Of a DNA stretch of 64,000 bases, positions 1-7,743 are shown in pieces. The stretch spans positions 68,002 to 132,001 of the forward strand of contig JAPPFM010000032.1 in the NCBI GenBank assembly GCA_028821605.1. Reading direction: 5' to 3'. The translations under genes and the position numbers were made by a program. The stretch's first letter is position 1. Every line of letters begins with the position of its first letter. The DNA is from Candidatus Poribacteria bacterium (GTDB lineage Bacteria > Poribacteria > WGA-4E > WGA-3G). Below the pieces are notes generated by a model. That model saw nothing but the letters and a program-made list of their open reading frames with translations. It was not told the origin of the DNA and searched no databases.

Positions 1-60
1 TTTAAGCGCGCCTATTGATAAGCTGCAACACGTGGATCCATATCCACATAACATTAACGT

Positions 61-228
61 ATGGGAAAAATTTTACTCATCATTTTCGGGATATTTATCT
101 TTGTTGTAGGTATCCTGATTCTCTTCCAAATTTTGCAAGCAATTTTCGCCTTCATCTTTTCCGTCGCGCTGTTTATCATCGTTGTCGGCGGCGCGTTTCT
201 AATTCTCAGGAAGATTTTTAATGGATGA
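61..228 (+). CDS. small two-helix membrane protein, hypothetical
   Basis: A 55-codon ORF starting MGKILLIIFGIF and ending RKIFNG. It is almost wholly hydrophobic: two predicted transmembrane stretches (about residues 4-23 and 27-50) separated by a short Phe/Gln-containing turn, with basic residues at both ends (K3; R50, K51). No clear Shine-Dalgarno precedes the ATG. It is a plausible small integral inner-membrane protein; no family is recognised and no function is proposed. The hydrophobic composition with flanking positive charges argues for a real gene rather than a chance ORF, but this cannot be proved from one sequence. Confidence 0.5.
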   Translation: MGKILLIIFGIFIFVVGILILFQILQAIFAFIFSVALFIIVVGGAFLILRKIFNG

Positions 229-294
229 GGGTGCCACACTGTGGCATACGACTTGCAGATTTCCATATTCTACCAAATCAAAGGAGATTTAATT

Positions 295-1083
295 GTGCTA
301 CAGAAAGTTAACTTTGTGATATTAATTTTCACTATTAGTCTAATCGCGACCAACCTATCTGCCCAAATTGTGGAGGATGGATTGGTGGGTTATTGGAGTT
401 TCGATGCAAACAACATTAGCGGAAAGACCGTTACGGATGGGACTGGTAATTACGACGGGACTATCAACGGGAACCTGAAAAAGGTTACTGGTAAAATTGG
501 CGATGCGTTAGAGTTTGATGGAAACGAAGCGAACTTCGTCGAGATTGATAGTCCTGAAGATTTTGATTTCAACAGCGACTTCACGTGGGCAGCATGGATC
601 AAGACAGACAATGTTGGGCCCGGTGTAATTTTCGCGAAAACCGGTGGTCCAGGGACCGATGACAAGGGTCCCAAAACCTTGTGGGTTCGCAACGGGGTCC
701 TTAACTTAGATACCGGTTGGGTGGGCAATGTTGAAGACACCGAAAATATTGCCGATAACAAATGGCACCACATTGCCGTTACGGGTGCACCAGAGGATAG
801 TGGAGTCCAATACTTTGTTGACGGCAAAGCGACAGGTGGTGGTAACCTTAACCTCGCCCAATTCCCTGAAGAGGATTGGGAAAACCATGTTTTCATCGGA
901 TTGGATGGAAGAGCCGATGGCGAATTCGGTGTGTTTACCGGTATTATTGACGAATTTAGCGTCTACGACAGAATACTTGAAGAAGCGGAAATCAATCAGA
1001 ACTTCAAATCTGATACAGGACTCGCTGTAGACCCCAATGGCAAACTCGCCGCAACGTGGGGTGCTCTCAAAGCACGCCGATAA
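295..1083 (+). CDS. secreted LamG/concanavalin-like domain protein with C-terminal WG motif
   Basis: The start is placed at GTG 295, behind AAAGGAG with good spacing, rather than at the longer in-frame GTG 241; this gives a clean signal peptide (hydrophobic core FVILIFTISLIA, cleavage after NLSA before Q). The mature part opens with GLVGYWSFDA and contains EFDGNEANFVEI, FTWAAWIKTD, KWHHIAVTG and GIIDEFSVYDR, the classic succession of strands in LamG/LamGL jelly-roll domains that bind carbohydrate or other ligands outside the cell. The protein ends AVDPNGKLAATWGALKARR, a tail shared with two other exported proteins of this window (2521-3300 and 34752-35591). The domain call is firm; ligand and anchoring are unknown. 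Confidence 0.85.
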   Translation: MLQKVNFVILIFTISLIATNLSAQIVEDGLVGYWSFDANNISGKTVTDGTGNYDGTINGNLKKVTGKIGDALEFDGNEANFVEIDSPEDFDFNSDFTWAAWIKTDNVGPGVIFAKTGGPGTDDKGPKTLWVRNGVLNLDTGWVGNVEDTENIADNKWHHIAVTGAPEDSGVQYFVDGKATGGGNLNLAQFPEEDWENHVFIGLDGRADGEFGVFTGIIDEFSVYDRILEEAEINQNFKSDTGLAVDPNGKLAATWGALKARR

Positions 1084-1092
1084 GACACTATC

Positions 1093-1120
1093 TGTAGGCG
1101 CGCCTTTGAGCGTGCCTACA
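1093..1120. terminator. hairpin after LamG gene, possible terminator
   Basis: Perfect 7-bp inverted repeat TGTAGGC / GCCTACA (1093-1099 and 1114-1120), with further GC pairs inside, starting 10 bases after the LamG stop codon. No T-tract follows, so it could equally be an mRNA 3' stabiliser; another TGTAGGC occurs at about 1131. Confidence 0.35.
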
Positions 1121-1147
1121 CGACTCTATTTGTAGGCAGTAGAATGT

Positions 1148-2524
1148 ATGTCGTATGTCAAGAACCGAACCATCTTTGAGAACGACAACCTTCATGTACT
1201 TCGTGGGCTTGACACAAATTCTATCGACCTGATTTATCTCGATCCACCCTTCAATTCCAACCGAACTTTTGAGGCTTCAATAGGTAGTGAAGCCGCAGGT
1301 GCAACGTTCAAAGATTTTTGGACCTTGGAGGATTTAGATAACACATCTCATGGTGAGCTCGCGGACAGGGAACCAGAACTCTATCATACCATCAGTGCTG
1401 CCGAGTTCAGTCATGGGAAATCCATGAAGGCTTATCTCATCATGATGAGTATCCGGATGTTGGAAATGTTCCGAATCCTCAAACCCACCGGAACGCTCTA
1501 CTTGCATTGTGATGACAACGCCAGTCACTACCTCAAAATTATGATGGATACTATCTTTGGGAAGGATAATTTTAGAAATGAGATTGTTTGGCAACGGGCG
1601 ATAACCACCAAAGGCAATCTCAAAAAGGGGTTGGCACGGGATTCAGATAGTATCCTCCGATATTCAAAAAGCAATACGTATGTTTGGAATGTTGAGGCAG
1701 TCACGATGCCTTATGATATGGCGCATTTAGACGAGAAAACGAAACGTCAGTATTATTGTATTGAACCAGAAACCGGACGCCGCTTTTCACATACTTCCAT
1801 AACTGCGCAGAACTACGATCCCGATTCTCATCTTACGTATGAGGTAATGGGAGTCGTCAGAACATGGCGGTGGGCGGAAGATCGCATGCGGAAGGAGATT
1901 GAAGCCGGACGCATCGTTCAAACGCGCCCCGGAAATGTTCCACGCTATAAGCGCTATCTTGATGAACAAAAAGGCAAAAGACTAAACAATATCTGGGTGG
2001 ATATTCCAAACTTAACTGCCAGAAGTAAAGAACGTATCGGATACCCTACACAGAAACCACTTGCCTTATTAGAACGCATTATTGGCGTGAGTAGTCACCG
2101 CGGCGATATAGTGCTTGATCCGTTTTGTGGGTGTGCGACTACATGTGTAGCTGCTGAACGGTTACAACGCCAGTGGATAGGTATAGATTTAAGCCCAAAG
2201 TCTTTTGAATTGGTTAAGTCGCGTCTTGAACAGAATGGGATTATTGAGCCGGTCATCCACCGGAAGGACAGCCCCAAGTGTTACAAGGGGAATCAAACCC
2301 ATAAACACACACTATTCGGGATTCAGGAGGGTAAATGCAACGGGTGTCAAACGTTATTTCCGTTTCATAGTATGATAGTAGGTAATGTTATAGCAAAATC
2401 CAAGGGCGGCACCGATGCTCCCAATAATCTTCAGTTGTTATGCAGTACGTGCAGTTCAATGAAGAGAAATCGGATGCAGGAACAATTGATCCAAAAGTTA
2501 CAAAAGGAAGGAAATGACCAATGA
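1148..2524 (+). CDS. site-specific DNA methyltransferase (N4/N6, beta-class order) with degenerate HNH tail
   Basis: Methylates adenine N6 or cytosine N4 in a specific DNA site. Catalytic motif IV LDPPF lies at residues 31-35 and the SAM-binding motif (DPFCGCATT, 324-332) near the C-terminus of the core, the beta-class order. Residues 397-440 resemble an HNH domain with four zinc-type cysteines (C397, C400, C432, C435) and KSKGGTD, but the usual Asp-His pair is Gly-Asn (VGN, 411-413) and the closing CN is CS, so nuclease activity is unlikely; it may act as a zinc-ribbon for DNA binding. No restriction partner is adjacent, suggesting an orphan regulatory methylase or remnant. Its TGA overlaps the ATG of the next gene (ATGA, 2521-2524), implying translational coupling to a secreted protein, an odd pairing. 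Confidence 0.88.
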   Translation: MSYVKNRTIFENDNLHVLRGLDTNSIDLIYLDPPFNSNRTFEASIGSEAAGATFKDFWTLEDLDNTSHGELADREPELYHTISAAEFSHGKSMKAYLIMMSIRMLEMFRILKPTGTLYLHCDDNASHYLKIMMDTIFGKDNFRNEIVWQRAITTKGNLKKGLARDSDSILRYSKSNTYVWNVEAVTMPYDMAHLDEKTKRQYYCIEPETGRRFSHTSITAQNYDPDSHLTYEVMGVVRTWRWAEDRMRKEIEAGRIVQTRPGNVPRYKRYLDEQKGKRLNNIWVDIPNLTARSKERIGYPTQKPLALLERIIGVSSHRGDIVLDPFCGCATTCVAAERLQRQWIGIDLSPKSFELVKSRLEQNGIIEPVIHRKDSPKCYKGNQTHKHTLFGIQEGKCNGCQTLFPFHSMIVGNVIAKSKGGTDAPNNLQLLCSTCSSMKRNRMQEQLIQKLQKEGNDQ

Positions 2525-3300
2525 GAAAATTTATGAAATTTAAAGTCGCAGGCACGGTAATAGCAGCAGTTGCACTGTTGTTCTGTACGATGAACTTACC
2601 GGTCGATGCCAAGCGTGATAAGGAATATGTTGCCAAACAGATTACGAACCTCAAAGTAGACGGAAAACTCGACGAATGGGAACGCGCCGAAATCGTTGCC
2701 TTTGACGAGTTGAAAGATGTCGGGGGCGGTGTCCCAAAAGCCAGTGATTTTACCGGTCAAGGTAGGGTGGCGTGGAGTGCCCAGGATCCGACCCGTATCT
2801 ATTTCGCTGTTGAAATCACCGATGACGAACTCCAAGACGTTAATCCTCCTGATGCCAGATGGTGGGAAGATGATAGCGTCGAATTTATGTTTGATTTCAA
2901 AAACGGCATGGTACGGGAGAGCCTCGTTCAGTGGACACTCGGTGCCAATGGCAAGGACCTATCTGCCGCCGCGTCAAAAGAGAACACCGAATGGGTGTTA
3001 GTGAAGAATGGGAATGATTACATCTACGAAGTCGCCATTGACCCGACAAAACCGCGCGGCAATCCCGCGTTCGCAAACCCGGCGGAAGGGAAGAACTTCA
3101 AAGCGAAGGCTGGATTGACCATCGGACTCAGTTTTCATTCAAACGATTGTGAAAACGGCAAACGCGAACACCAAATCGGGTGGATACCCGGCGGCGCATG
3201 GGATGGCCTTGCTTATGGAGATCTCACTTTTGATGCCGAAATATTAGCCGTTGAACCTTCAGGCAAACTCGCTGTGATCTGGGGTTCTCTTAAACAATAG
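2521..3300 (+). CDS. secreted CBM9-like (DOMON type) sugar-binding protein with C-terminal WG motif
   Basis: Signal peptide: basic MRKFMKFK, hydrophobic core VAGTVIAAVALLFC, probable cleavage after PVDA (about residue 30). The mature region begins ITNLKVDGKLDEWERAEIV, the hallmark opening of carbohydrate-binding family 9-like domains, continuing with RVAWSAQDPTRIYFAVEITD and WWEDDSVEFMFD. It lacks any catalytic domain, so it is probably a binding or cell-surface protein. The end AVEPSGKLAVIWGSLKQ matches the tails of the LamG proteins at 295-1083 and 34752-35591 even though the fold is unrelated. The start overlaps the methyltransferase stop codon by four bases. Confidence 0.8.
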   Translation: MRKFMKFKVAGTVIAAVALLFCTMNLPVDAKRDKEYVAKQITNLKVDGKLDEWERAEIVAFDELKDVGGGVPKASDFTGQGRVAWSAQDPTRIYFAVEITDDELQDVNPPDARWWEDDSVEFMFDFKNGMVRESLVQWTLGANGKDLSAAASKENTEWVLVKNGNDYIYEVAIDPTKPRGNPAFANPAEGKNFKAKAGLTIGLSFHSNDCENGKREHQIGWIPGGAWDGLAYGDLTFDAEILAVEPSGKLAVIWGSLKQ

Positions 3301-3305
3301 AGCGG

Positions 3306-3451
3306 TTATCAGTTGTCAGTTATCAGTCATCGGTTGTCAGTGGTGCGTCGTGACAGTTGCAAACGTTTTCACCTGCTACACGAGTTACTGATAACCGATA
3401 ACCGATGACCGATAACCATAACTCCGAAAACTGATAACTGATGACTGACAA
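3306..3451. repeat. heptamer tandem-repeat element in opposed blocks
   Basis: Five consecutive heptamers of the TTATCAG/TTGTCAG/TCATCGG type (3306-3340) are followed by reverse-complement blocks CTGATAA/CCGATAA/CCGATGA (3388-3415) and CTGATAA/CTGATGA/CTGACAA (3431-3451). The whole can fold as a long imperfect hairpin and fills the gap between the CBM9-like and membrane-protein genes. Related fragments lie at about 31987-31999, 39804-39822 and 42626-42743. Confidence 0.8.
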
Positions 3452-3462
3452 CTATTCAACAC

Positions 3463-5391
3463 ATGCCAGAATCTCGTACTTCCTTTACATCTGGAATTAC
3501 GCTCCGTGCACTCCTGATTGGTACGCTCCTTGTTATCGGGAACGCCTATTGGCTTGCCTACGCTGCGGAAATGATCCAACCGCAGTTTCTGCTCAACTTC
3601 GTCTCACTTTTTTTCAACGCCCTTTTCACCCTCTTCGCTGTTATCTGTTTTAACGTCATTTGGAAAAGACTTTCTCCGCGCAACGCACTGACCCCCCAAG
3701 AACTCCTTGTCATCTATATCATGGTCGTCATGGTATCGACAATCGGCGGTCATTCCATGATGACGTTCCTGATCGGCACACTCGCCCATCCGTTCCGGTT
3801 CGCGACCATCGAAAACGAATGGGCATCTCTCTTTTGGCGTTACATCCCAACATGGTTTGTGCCTGAGGACTACGCACTGGATGCCTACTTTAAGGGCGGC
3901 TTGAGTTTTTACCTTCCCAAGCATCTACGCGGCTGGATGGTTCCGATCCTTGTTTGGACAGGATTTGTCGCACTCCTCTGGTTCACGCTAATATGTCTCA
4001 ATAGCATCATCCGCGTTCAGTGGACCGAGCGTGAAAAATTGGCGTACCCGATAATCCAATTACCACTTCAGATGGCGCAGGGACGGAAAAGTTTTTACAG
4101 AAACAGCACGATGTGGATAGGCTTTTCGGTCGCTGCGTTTATTGAACTTCTCGCAGGATTAAGCCATCTATTCCCTCAAGTTCCCGCTATCCAGTTGAGT
4201 TCCATTTCGATTACACATTTGTTCACGGACAAGCCATGGAACGCTGTTGGGTGGGTACCTTTATCCATCTACCCGTTTATTATAGGACTCACATTTTTTG
4301 TTCCCTTAGACATCTCGATGTCCGCATGGTTCTTCTACCTGTTTGGCAAAGCCGAACGCGTGATTCGGACAGGGATGTTAGGGGAAGGTGAACTCTATTT
4401 TGCGGAACGAGCAGGTGGGGCATGGCTTGCCGTCGGTATCTTGGCACTCTGGGGAACCCGAAGACATCTCCGGGATGTTATCCTGAATTGCTTAAGAACC
4501 AAAAAAGCGTACGATGATTCAAACGAACCGATGCCGTACCGGGTTGCTGTCGCTGGATTAATCTTCGGGAGTATCGGACTCACGCTATTTTCGGTAAAGG
4601 CGGGTATGTCCTTGGGCGGTGTACTCGGCTTCATTGTCATTTTCACTTTAATGGCACTCGGCGTTACACGTGTGCGTGCTGAATTCGGGCCGCCATCACA
4701 CGAGATTCTCGCACTGGATCCAGCGCGGTTGATGGTCGTCACTCTCGGCGCACGATTCGTCGGTACCAGTAATCTCACAATCATATCCTTCTACTACTGG
4801 CTCAATCGACTTAATGTTTCGCATCCTATGCCAAACCAATTAGAAGGATTCAAACTCGCAGAGCGTGCAGGCATAAACAGTCGGAGACTCGTTTGGGTGA
4901 TGATGTTCGCCATTGTTATCGGGACACTCGCTTCGTTTTGGGCGTTCCTCTATCTCCTTTATGAGACCGGGGCATTTGCTGTACACGGCTACATCCTTGG
5001 TATTGGTGAGGAGGTTTTCGGTAGACGTTTAGAACGGTGGCTTAACAATCCTACCGGTCCGAATTGGGATGGCACACAATCCATGGGGATCGGTGCCGGG
5101 ATGACGTGGATTCTCTATTTCCTACGGCATAAATTTATCTGGTGGCCCTTCCATCCGATCGGATATGTGATGACGGCCGCGACCTGGGGTGGTCTCGCCG
5201 ATTTCTGGTTCTCGGTCTATATCGGTTGGATGATAAAAGCCATTATTGTTTCAATCTTCGGTCTACGGGCGCATCAGCGTGCGATTCCCTTCTTCTTAGG
5301 GTTGGTGATGGGCGATTATGTGTTCGTTGGGGGCTGGGCACTCATCGGGACGCTGTTCGATATGCCAACGTACGTACTCTGGTCGCCTTAG
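3463..5391 (+). CDS. large polytopic membrane protein, DUF6785/DUF6784-like
   Basis: A 642-residue protein with more than a dozen hydrophobic segments spread over its whole length and no signal peptide or soluble domain. The pattern (ITLRALLIGTLLVIGNAYW at the N-terminus, RVRAEFGPPSHEILALDPARL in the centre, WWPFHPIGY near the C-terminus) is that of the DUF6785 and DUF6784 membrane proteins of Planctomycetes, Poribacteria and related groups, distantly reminiscent of oligopeptide-type transporters; that similarity is from memory and no substrate is claimed. Its ATG lies directly behind the heptamer repeats and has no obvious Shine-Dalgarno. Its stop codon overlaps the convergent antitoxin gene by four bases. 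Confidence 0.7.
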   Translation: MPESRTSFTSGITLRALLIGTLLVIGNAYWLAYAAEMIQPQFLLNFVSLFFNALFTLFAVICFNVIWKRLSPRNALTPQELLVIYIMVVMVSTIGGHSMMTFLIGTLAHPFRFATIENEWASLFWRYIPTWFVPEDYALDAYFKGGLSFYLPKHLRGWMVPILVWTGFVALLWFTLICLNSIIRVQWTEREKLAYPIIQLPLQMAQGRKSFYRNSTMWIGFSVAAFIELLAGLSHLFPQVPAIQLSSISITHLFTDKPWNAVGWVPLSIYPFIIGLTFFVPLDISMSAWFFYLFGKAERVIRTGMLGEGELYFAERAGGAWLAVGILALWGTRRHLRDVILNCLRTKKAYDDSNEPMPYRVAVAGLIFGSIGLTLFSVKAGMSLGGVLGFIVIFTLMALGVTRVRAEFGPPSHEILALDPARLMVVTLGARFVGTSNLTIISFYYWLNRLNVSHPMPNQLEGFKLAERAGINSRRLVWVMMFAIVIGTLASFWAFLYLLYETGAFAVHGYILGIGEEVFGRRLERWLNNPTGPNWDGTQSMGIGAGMTWILYFLRHKFIWWPFHPIGYVMTAATWGGLADFWFSVYIGWMIKAIIVSIFGLRAHQRAIPFFLGLVMGDYVFVGGWALIGTLFDMPTYVLWSP

Positions 5392-5660
5392 TGATCGGCG
5401 CGTGCCTCGGTAATTGCTTGTTCAATATCCTCTTGTGCTTCTTCTTCACTCACGCCTGGCACTTTTTCCCATATTCTGTCCAATACCGAGAAAGCTTGCG
5501 CTCGCTGTTGAAGCATTTCTTGATATGCTTGGATTGGAACAATCGCAGCAAGCGGCGTGTTGGCGCGTTTGATTATCAGCCGATCCCCGTTTCGGTAAAC
5601 CCCATCGAGCAATTCACCAAGCTTCTGATGTAATTCCGTCGTTGAAATTTCTTTCCTCAT
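5388..5660 (-). CDS. Phd/YefM-family antitoxin, orphan
   Basis: 90 residues beginning MRKEISTTELHQKLGELLDGV and continuing RLIIKRANTPLAAIVPIQAYQEM: the Phd/YefM fold, in which the N-terminal half binds the operator DNA as a dimer and the C-terminal tail neutralises a toxin. A GGAG six bases before the ATG supports the start. The expected downstream toxin (RelE/Doc/PIN type) is missing: the reading frame ends inside the 3' end of the convergent membrane-protein gene. It therefore looks like a solitary antitoxin, possibly acting against a toxin encoded elsewhere, or as a plain repressor. Confidence 0.85.
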   Translation of the reverse strand: MRKEISTTELHQKLGELLDGVYRNGDRLIIKRANTPLAAIVPIQAYQEMLQQRAQAFSVLDRIWEKVPGVSEEEAQEDIEQAITEARADH

Positions 5661-5776
5661 TGCTTGCTCCGATTGATGTTGTTAGTGTACAAGACCGGAA
5701 GTGTACTACAAGGTATATCATAGATTCCGCGAAAAATCAGAGGTTTTTGACTGTATAAGGTTCCTGACTCGCCAAT

Positions 5777-5805
5777 TTGACATCTCCGTGAAAATCTGTT
5801 ATACT
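5777..5805 (+). promoter_or_regulatory. sigma-70-type promoter of the SDR gene
   Basis: TTGACA (5777-5782), 17-bp spacer, TATACT (5800-5805); transcription would start near 5812, giving a short leader that contains AGGAG before the ATG at 5839. Confidence 0.7.
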
Positions 5806-5838
5806 CTGCCCTATTCAATTCATAGGAGTTATACCTGA

Positions 5839-6675
5839 ATGTACAACTTAAATGGAAAAGTCGCTTTAGTAACAGGGGCGGGAGGCAAAAACGGCATCGG
5901 GCGTGCAATTGCGACCCGTTTGGCGAAAGAGGGTGCCGATGTCGCTGTCAACGACATTACCGAGCGTCCGTACGCCGCAGATCAAGCGGATTGGCAAGGC
6001 TTACCCGATGTTGTTCGTGAAATTGAGGCAATGGGACAACGTGCGATCAGCGTCGTTACAGACGTTTCGGATGCTAAACAGGTCCGCGAGATGGTAGATA
6101 AGACCGTCTCGCATTTTGGGAAAATTGATATTCTCGTCAATAATGCTGGCACGATCGCTGGTAAGGATCGCGTGCCTGTCGTAGATCTGGCTGAAGAGGA
6201 TTGGGACAGGGTACAACGGGTCAACGTAAAAGGTGTGTTTCTCTGTTCACAAGCGGTAGCACGTCATCTCATCACGCAGGGAACGGGAGGCAAAATTATC
6301 AATATGTCTTCTGTTACCGGGAAACGGGGATCGGCGCGCTTTGCTGCATACAGTGCCTCGAAATTCGCCGTGATCGGCTTCACACAATCGCTCGCGTGTG
6401 AACTTGCACCCTATCAGGTCAACGTGAACGCCATTTGTCCTGGGCTTGTGGACACAGAGCGATTTGGACATCTTGCATCTGTGCTAATGCCTCAGAATCT
6501 TTCTGCTGATGAACAACTCGCGGAATACGCACGCCGCTCCGAGGCAGCCGTACCCATCGGGCGACTCGCCGAGGCAGCAGATGTCGCCAAAATGGCTGCT
6601 TTCCTCGCCTCAGACGAAGCCGCCTACCTATCAGGGGTTTCCATCACCGTTTCAGGCGGCTCAGTGATGGATTAA
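5839..6675 (+). CDS. short-chain dehydrogenase/reductase (classical SDR)
   Basis: NAD(P)-dependent oxidoreductase of the classical SDR family. The cofactor loop is TGAGGKNGIG (residues 12-21, slightly longer than the common TGxxxGIG), NNAG is at 101-104, and the catalytic residues are S157/S158, Y171 and K175 (YSASK). D39 after the second strand favours NAD. The 278-residue length is normal. The substrate is not evident; enzymes of this kind act on 3-hydroxyacyl, sugar or sugar-acid alcohols. It is transcribed alone from its own promoter, converging with the acetoacetate-decarboxylase-like gene only 3 bases downstream. Confidence 0.9.
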   Translation: MYNLNGKVALVTGAGGKNGIGRAIATRLAKEGADVAVNDITERPYAADQADWQGLPDVVREIEAMGQRAISVVTDVSDAKQVREMVDKTVSHFGKIDILVNNAGTIAGKDRVPVVDLAEEDWDRVQRVNVKGVFLCSQAVARHLITQGTGGKIINMSSVTGKRGSARFAAYSASKFAVIGFTQSLACELAPYQVNVNAICPGLVDTERFGHLASVLMPQNLSADEQLAEYARRSEAAVPIGRLAEAADVAKMAAFLASDEAAYLSGVSITVSGGSVMD

Positions 6676-6678
6676 GCA

Positions 6679-7527
6679 TTAACGTAAGATGCGTTGATCG
6701 CTCAGGTCCTTTCCACCGACGGTCCTGACGATAGATGCGCCACGCCACTCCTTGACTTCCAGCTCATGGAAAGCGTTGACAATGTTATACTGCGTCGGCA
6801 GGTCTTCCCAACGTGCTTTGTGGAATTCCACTGTTCCTTCACCGCGCCAATGCTCCTGCACGACCCGATTTGGTGTGCTTGCAGGTGTTAGCACGGCGTA
6901 AGCAAGGTCGGCAGTCCCCCATTCACCGGTTCTCGGCATATATTTATAGTGGAGCGTGCCGGTGAGTGGTTGTTCACCACTCGTCTGTTGTGCGGGTGAA
7001 GTCGGGGTTGGTATAGGGACTTGCTCTGTCGCTCGGACGTGCATATCCATGAACTTAAAACCGAGCCAACTGGCAGTGCAGTGTGTTTTGCCGTTAAACG
7101 TTAGCGGATCTGGAAGTTCGCAGTAGATTTTGGAGAATCCTAATTCCTCGCGTCCTGTCAAAATCGGATCTGTCAGGTTTTCCCACAGCACCGTCAGGAG
7201 TGATCCAGTCGCCCTGTCTACTTCACCTTCAAAAACCGCTGGGAAACTGACACCGAGGGTATTATAGCCGCGTCCTGCTAACCATTCAATTTCTTTCATA
7301 TAGCCGCCAGACACAGACACAACCGGTTCACCGTTAAGCGAGAAGCCTGGCGGTAGAAAAGCCTCAAGTTGCTCACTGTTTGTCAGGAAACTCACTGAAA
7401 CTGATGTTGATTTCGGATTATCTTTACACTCAAATTTTCTGCCATCGGGTCCAAATCTCGGTCCTGTCCTCGGTCCAAAATGTATCGGCATCCGATACAT
7501 TGCATTCGGATCTAACTTATATCCCAT
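6679..7527 (-). CDS. acetoacetate decarboxylase (ADC) family protein
   Basis: The start is set at MGYKLDPN, behind GGAGGG with a 6-base spacing; the longer in-frame extension to 7641 overlaps the promoter and is rejected. The family signature ILTGREELGFSKIYCE (about 122-137) contains the Schiff-base lysine position K133 and the conserved GREE. True acetoacetate decarboxylases use this lysine to decarboxylate beta-keto acids; many relatives act as hydratases or aldolases on other keto acids, so the exact reaction is open. The adjacency to an SDR is convergent, not operonic. Confidence 0.85.
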   Translation of the reverse strand: MGYKLDPNAMYRMPIHFGPRTGPRFGPDGRKFECKDNPKSTSVSVSFLTNSEQLEAFLPPGFSLNGEPVVSVSGGYMKEIEWLAGRGYNTLGVSFPAVFEGEVDRATGSLLTVLWENLTDPILTGREELGFSKIYCELPDPLTFNGKTHCTASWLGFKFMDMHVRATEQVPIPTPTSPAQQTSGEQPLTGTLHYKYMPRTGEWGTADLAYAVLTPASTPNRVVQEHWRGEGTVEFHKARWEDLPTQYNIVNAFHELEVKEWRGASIVRTVGGKDLSDQRILR

Positions 7528-7561
7528 CTCGTTCCCTCCGTGTTTTGGATAGTATATCTCT

Positions 7562-7589
7562 ATTGTATCAGTGTGAGGCAGAATGTCAA
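7562..7589 (-). promoter_or_regulatory. promoter of the ADC-family gene
   Basis: On the minus strand TTGACA (7589-7584), 16-bp spacer, TACAAT (7567-7562). It lies about 35 bases upstream of ATG 7527 and inside the rejected longer ORF, which fixes the start choice. Confidence 0.65.
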
Positions 7590-7743
7590 GTACGAATCGT
7601 CCGGTTTCTGAATAGCAAACTTGATTGACTTTGGCACTCAAATGTAATACAATACCTTCAATACCACAACACCTTGAAGAAATACCTTAGGCAAATAGAA
7701 AAAAGACATGGATTGACTTCCGAAACTGAAAGGATCAGTTTGT

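Noticed and set aside
1-18. possible end of an upstream gene (FKRAY then TGA)
   Set aside because: Only five codons are visible; there is no way to support it.
1334-1594. minus-strand ORF inside the methyltransferase gene
   Set aside because: Shadow frame without start signals; the methyltransferase motifs lie in the plus frame.
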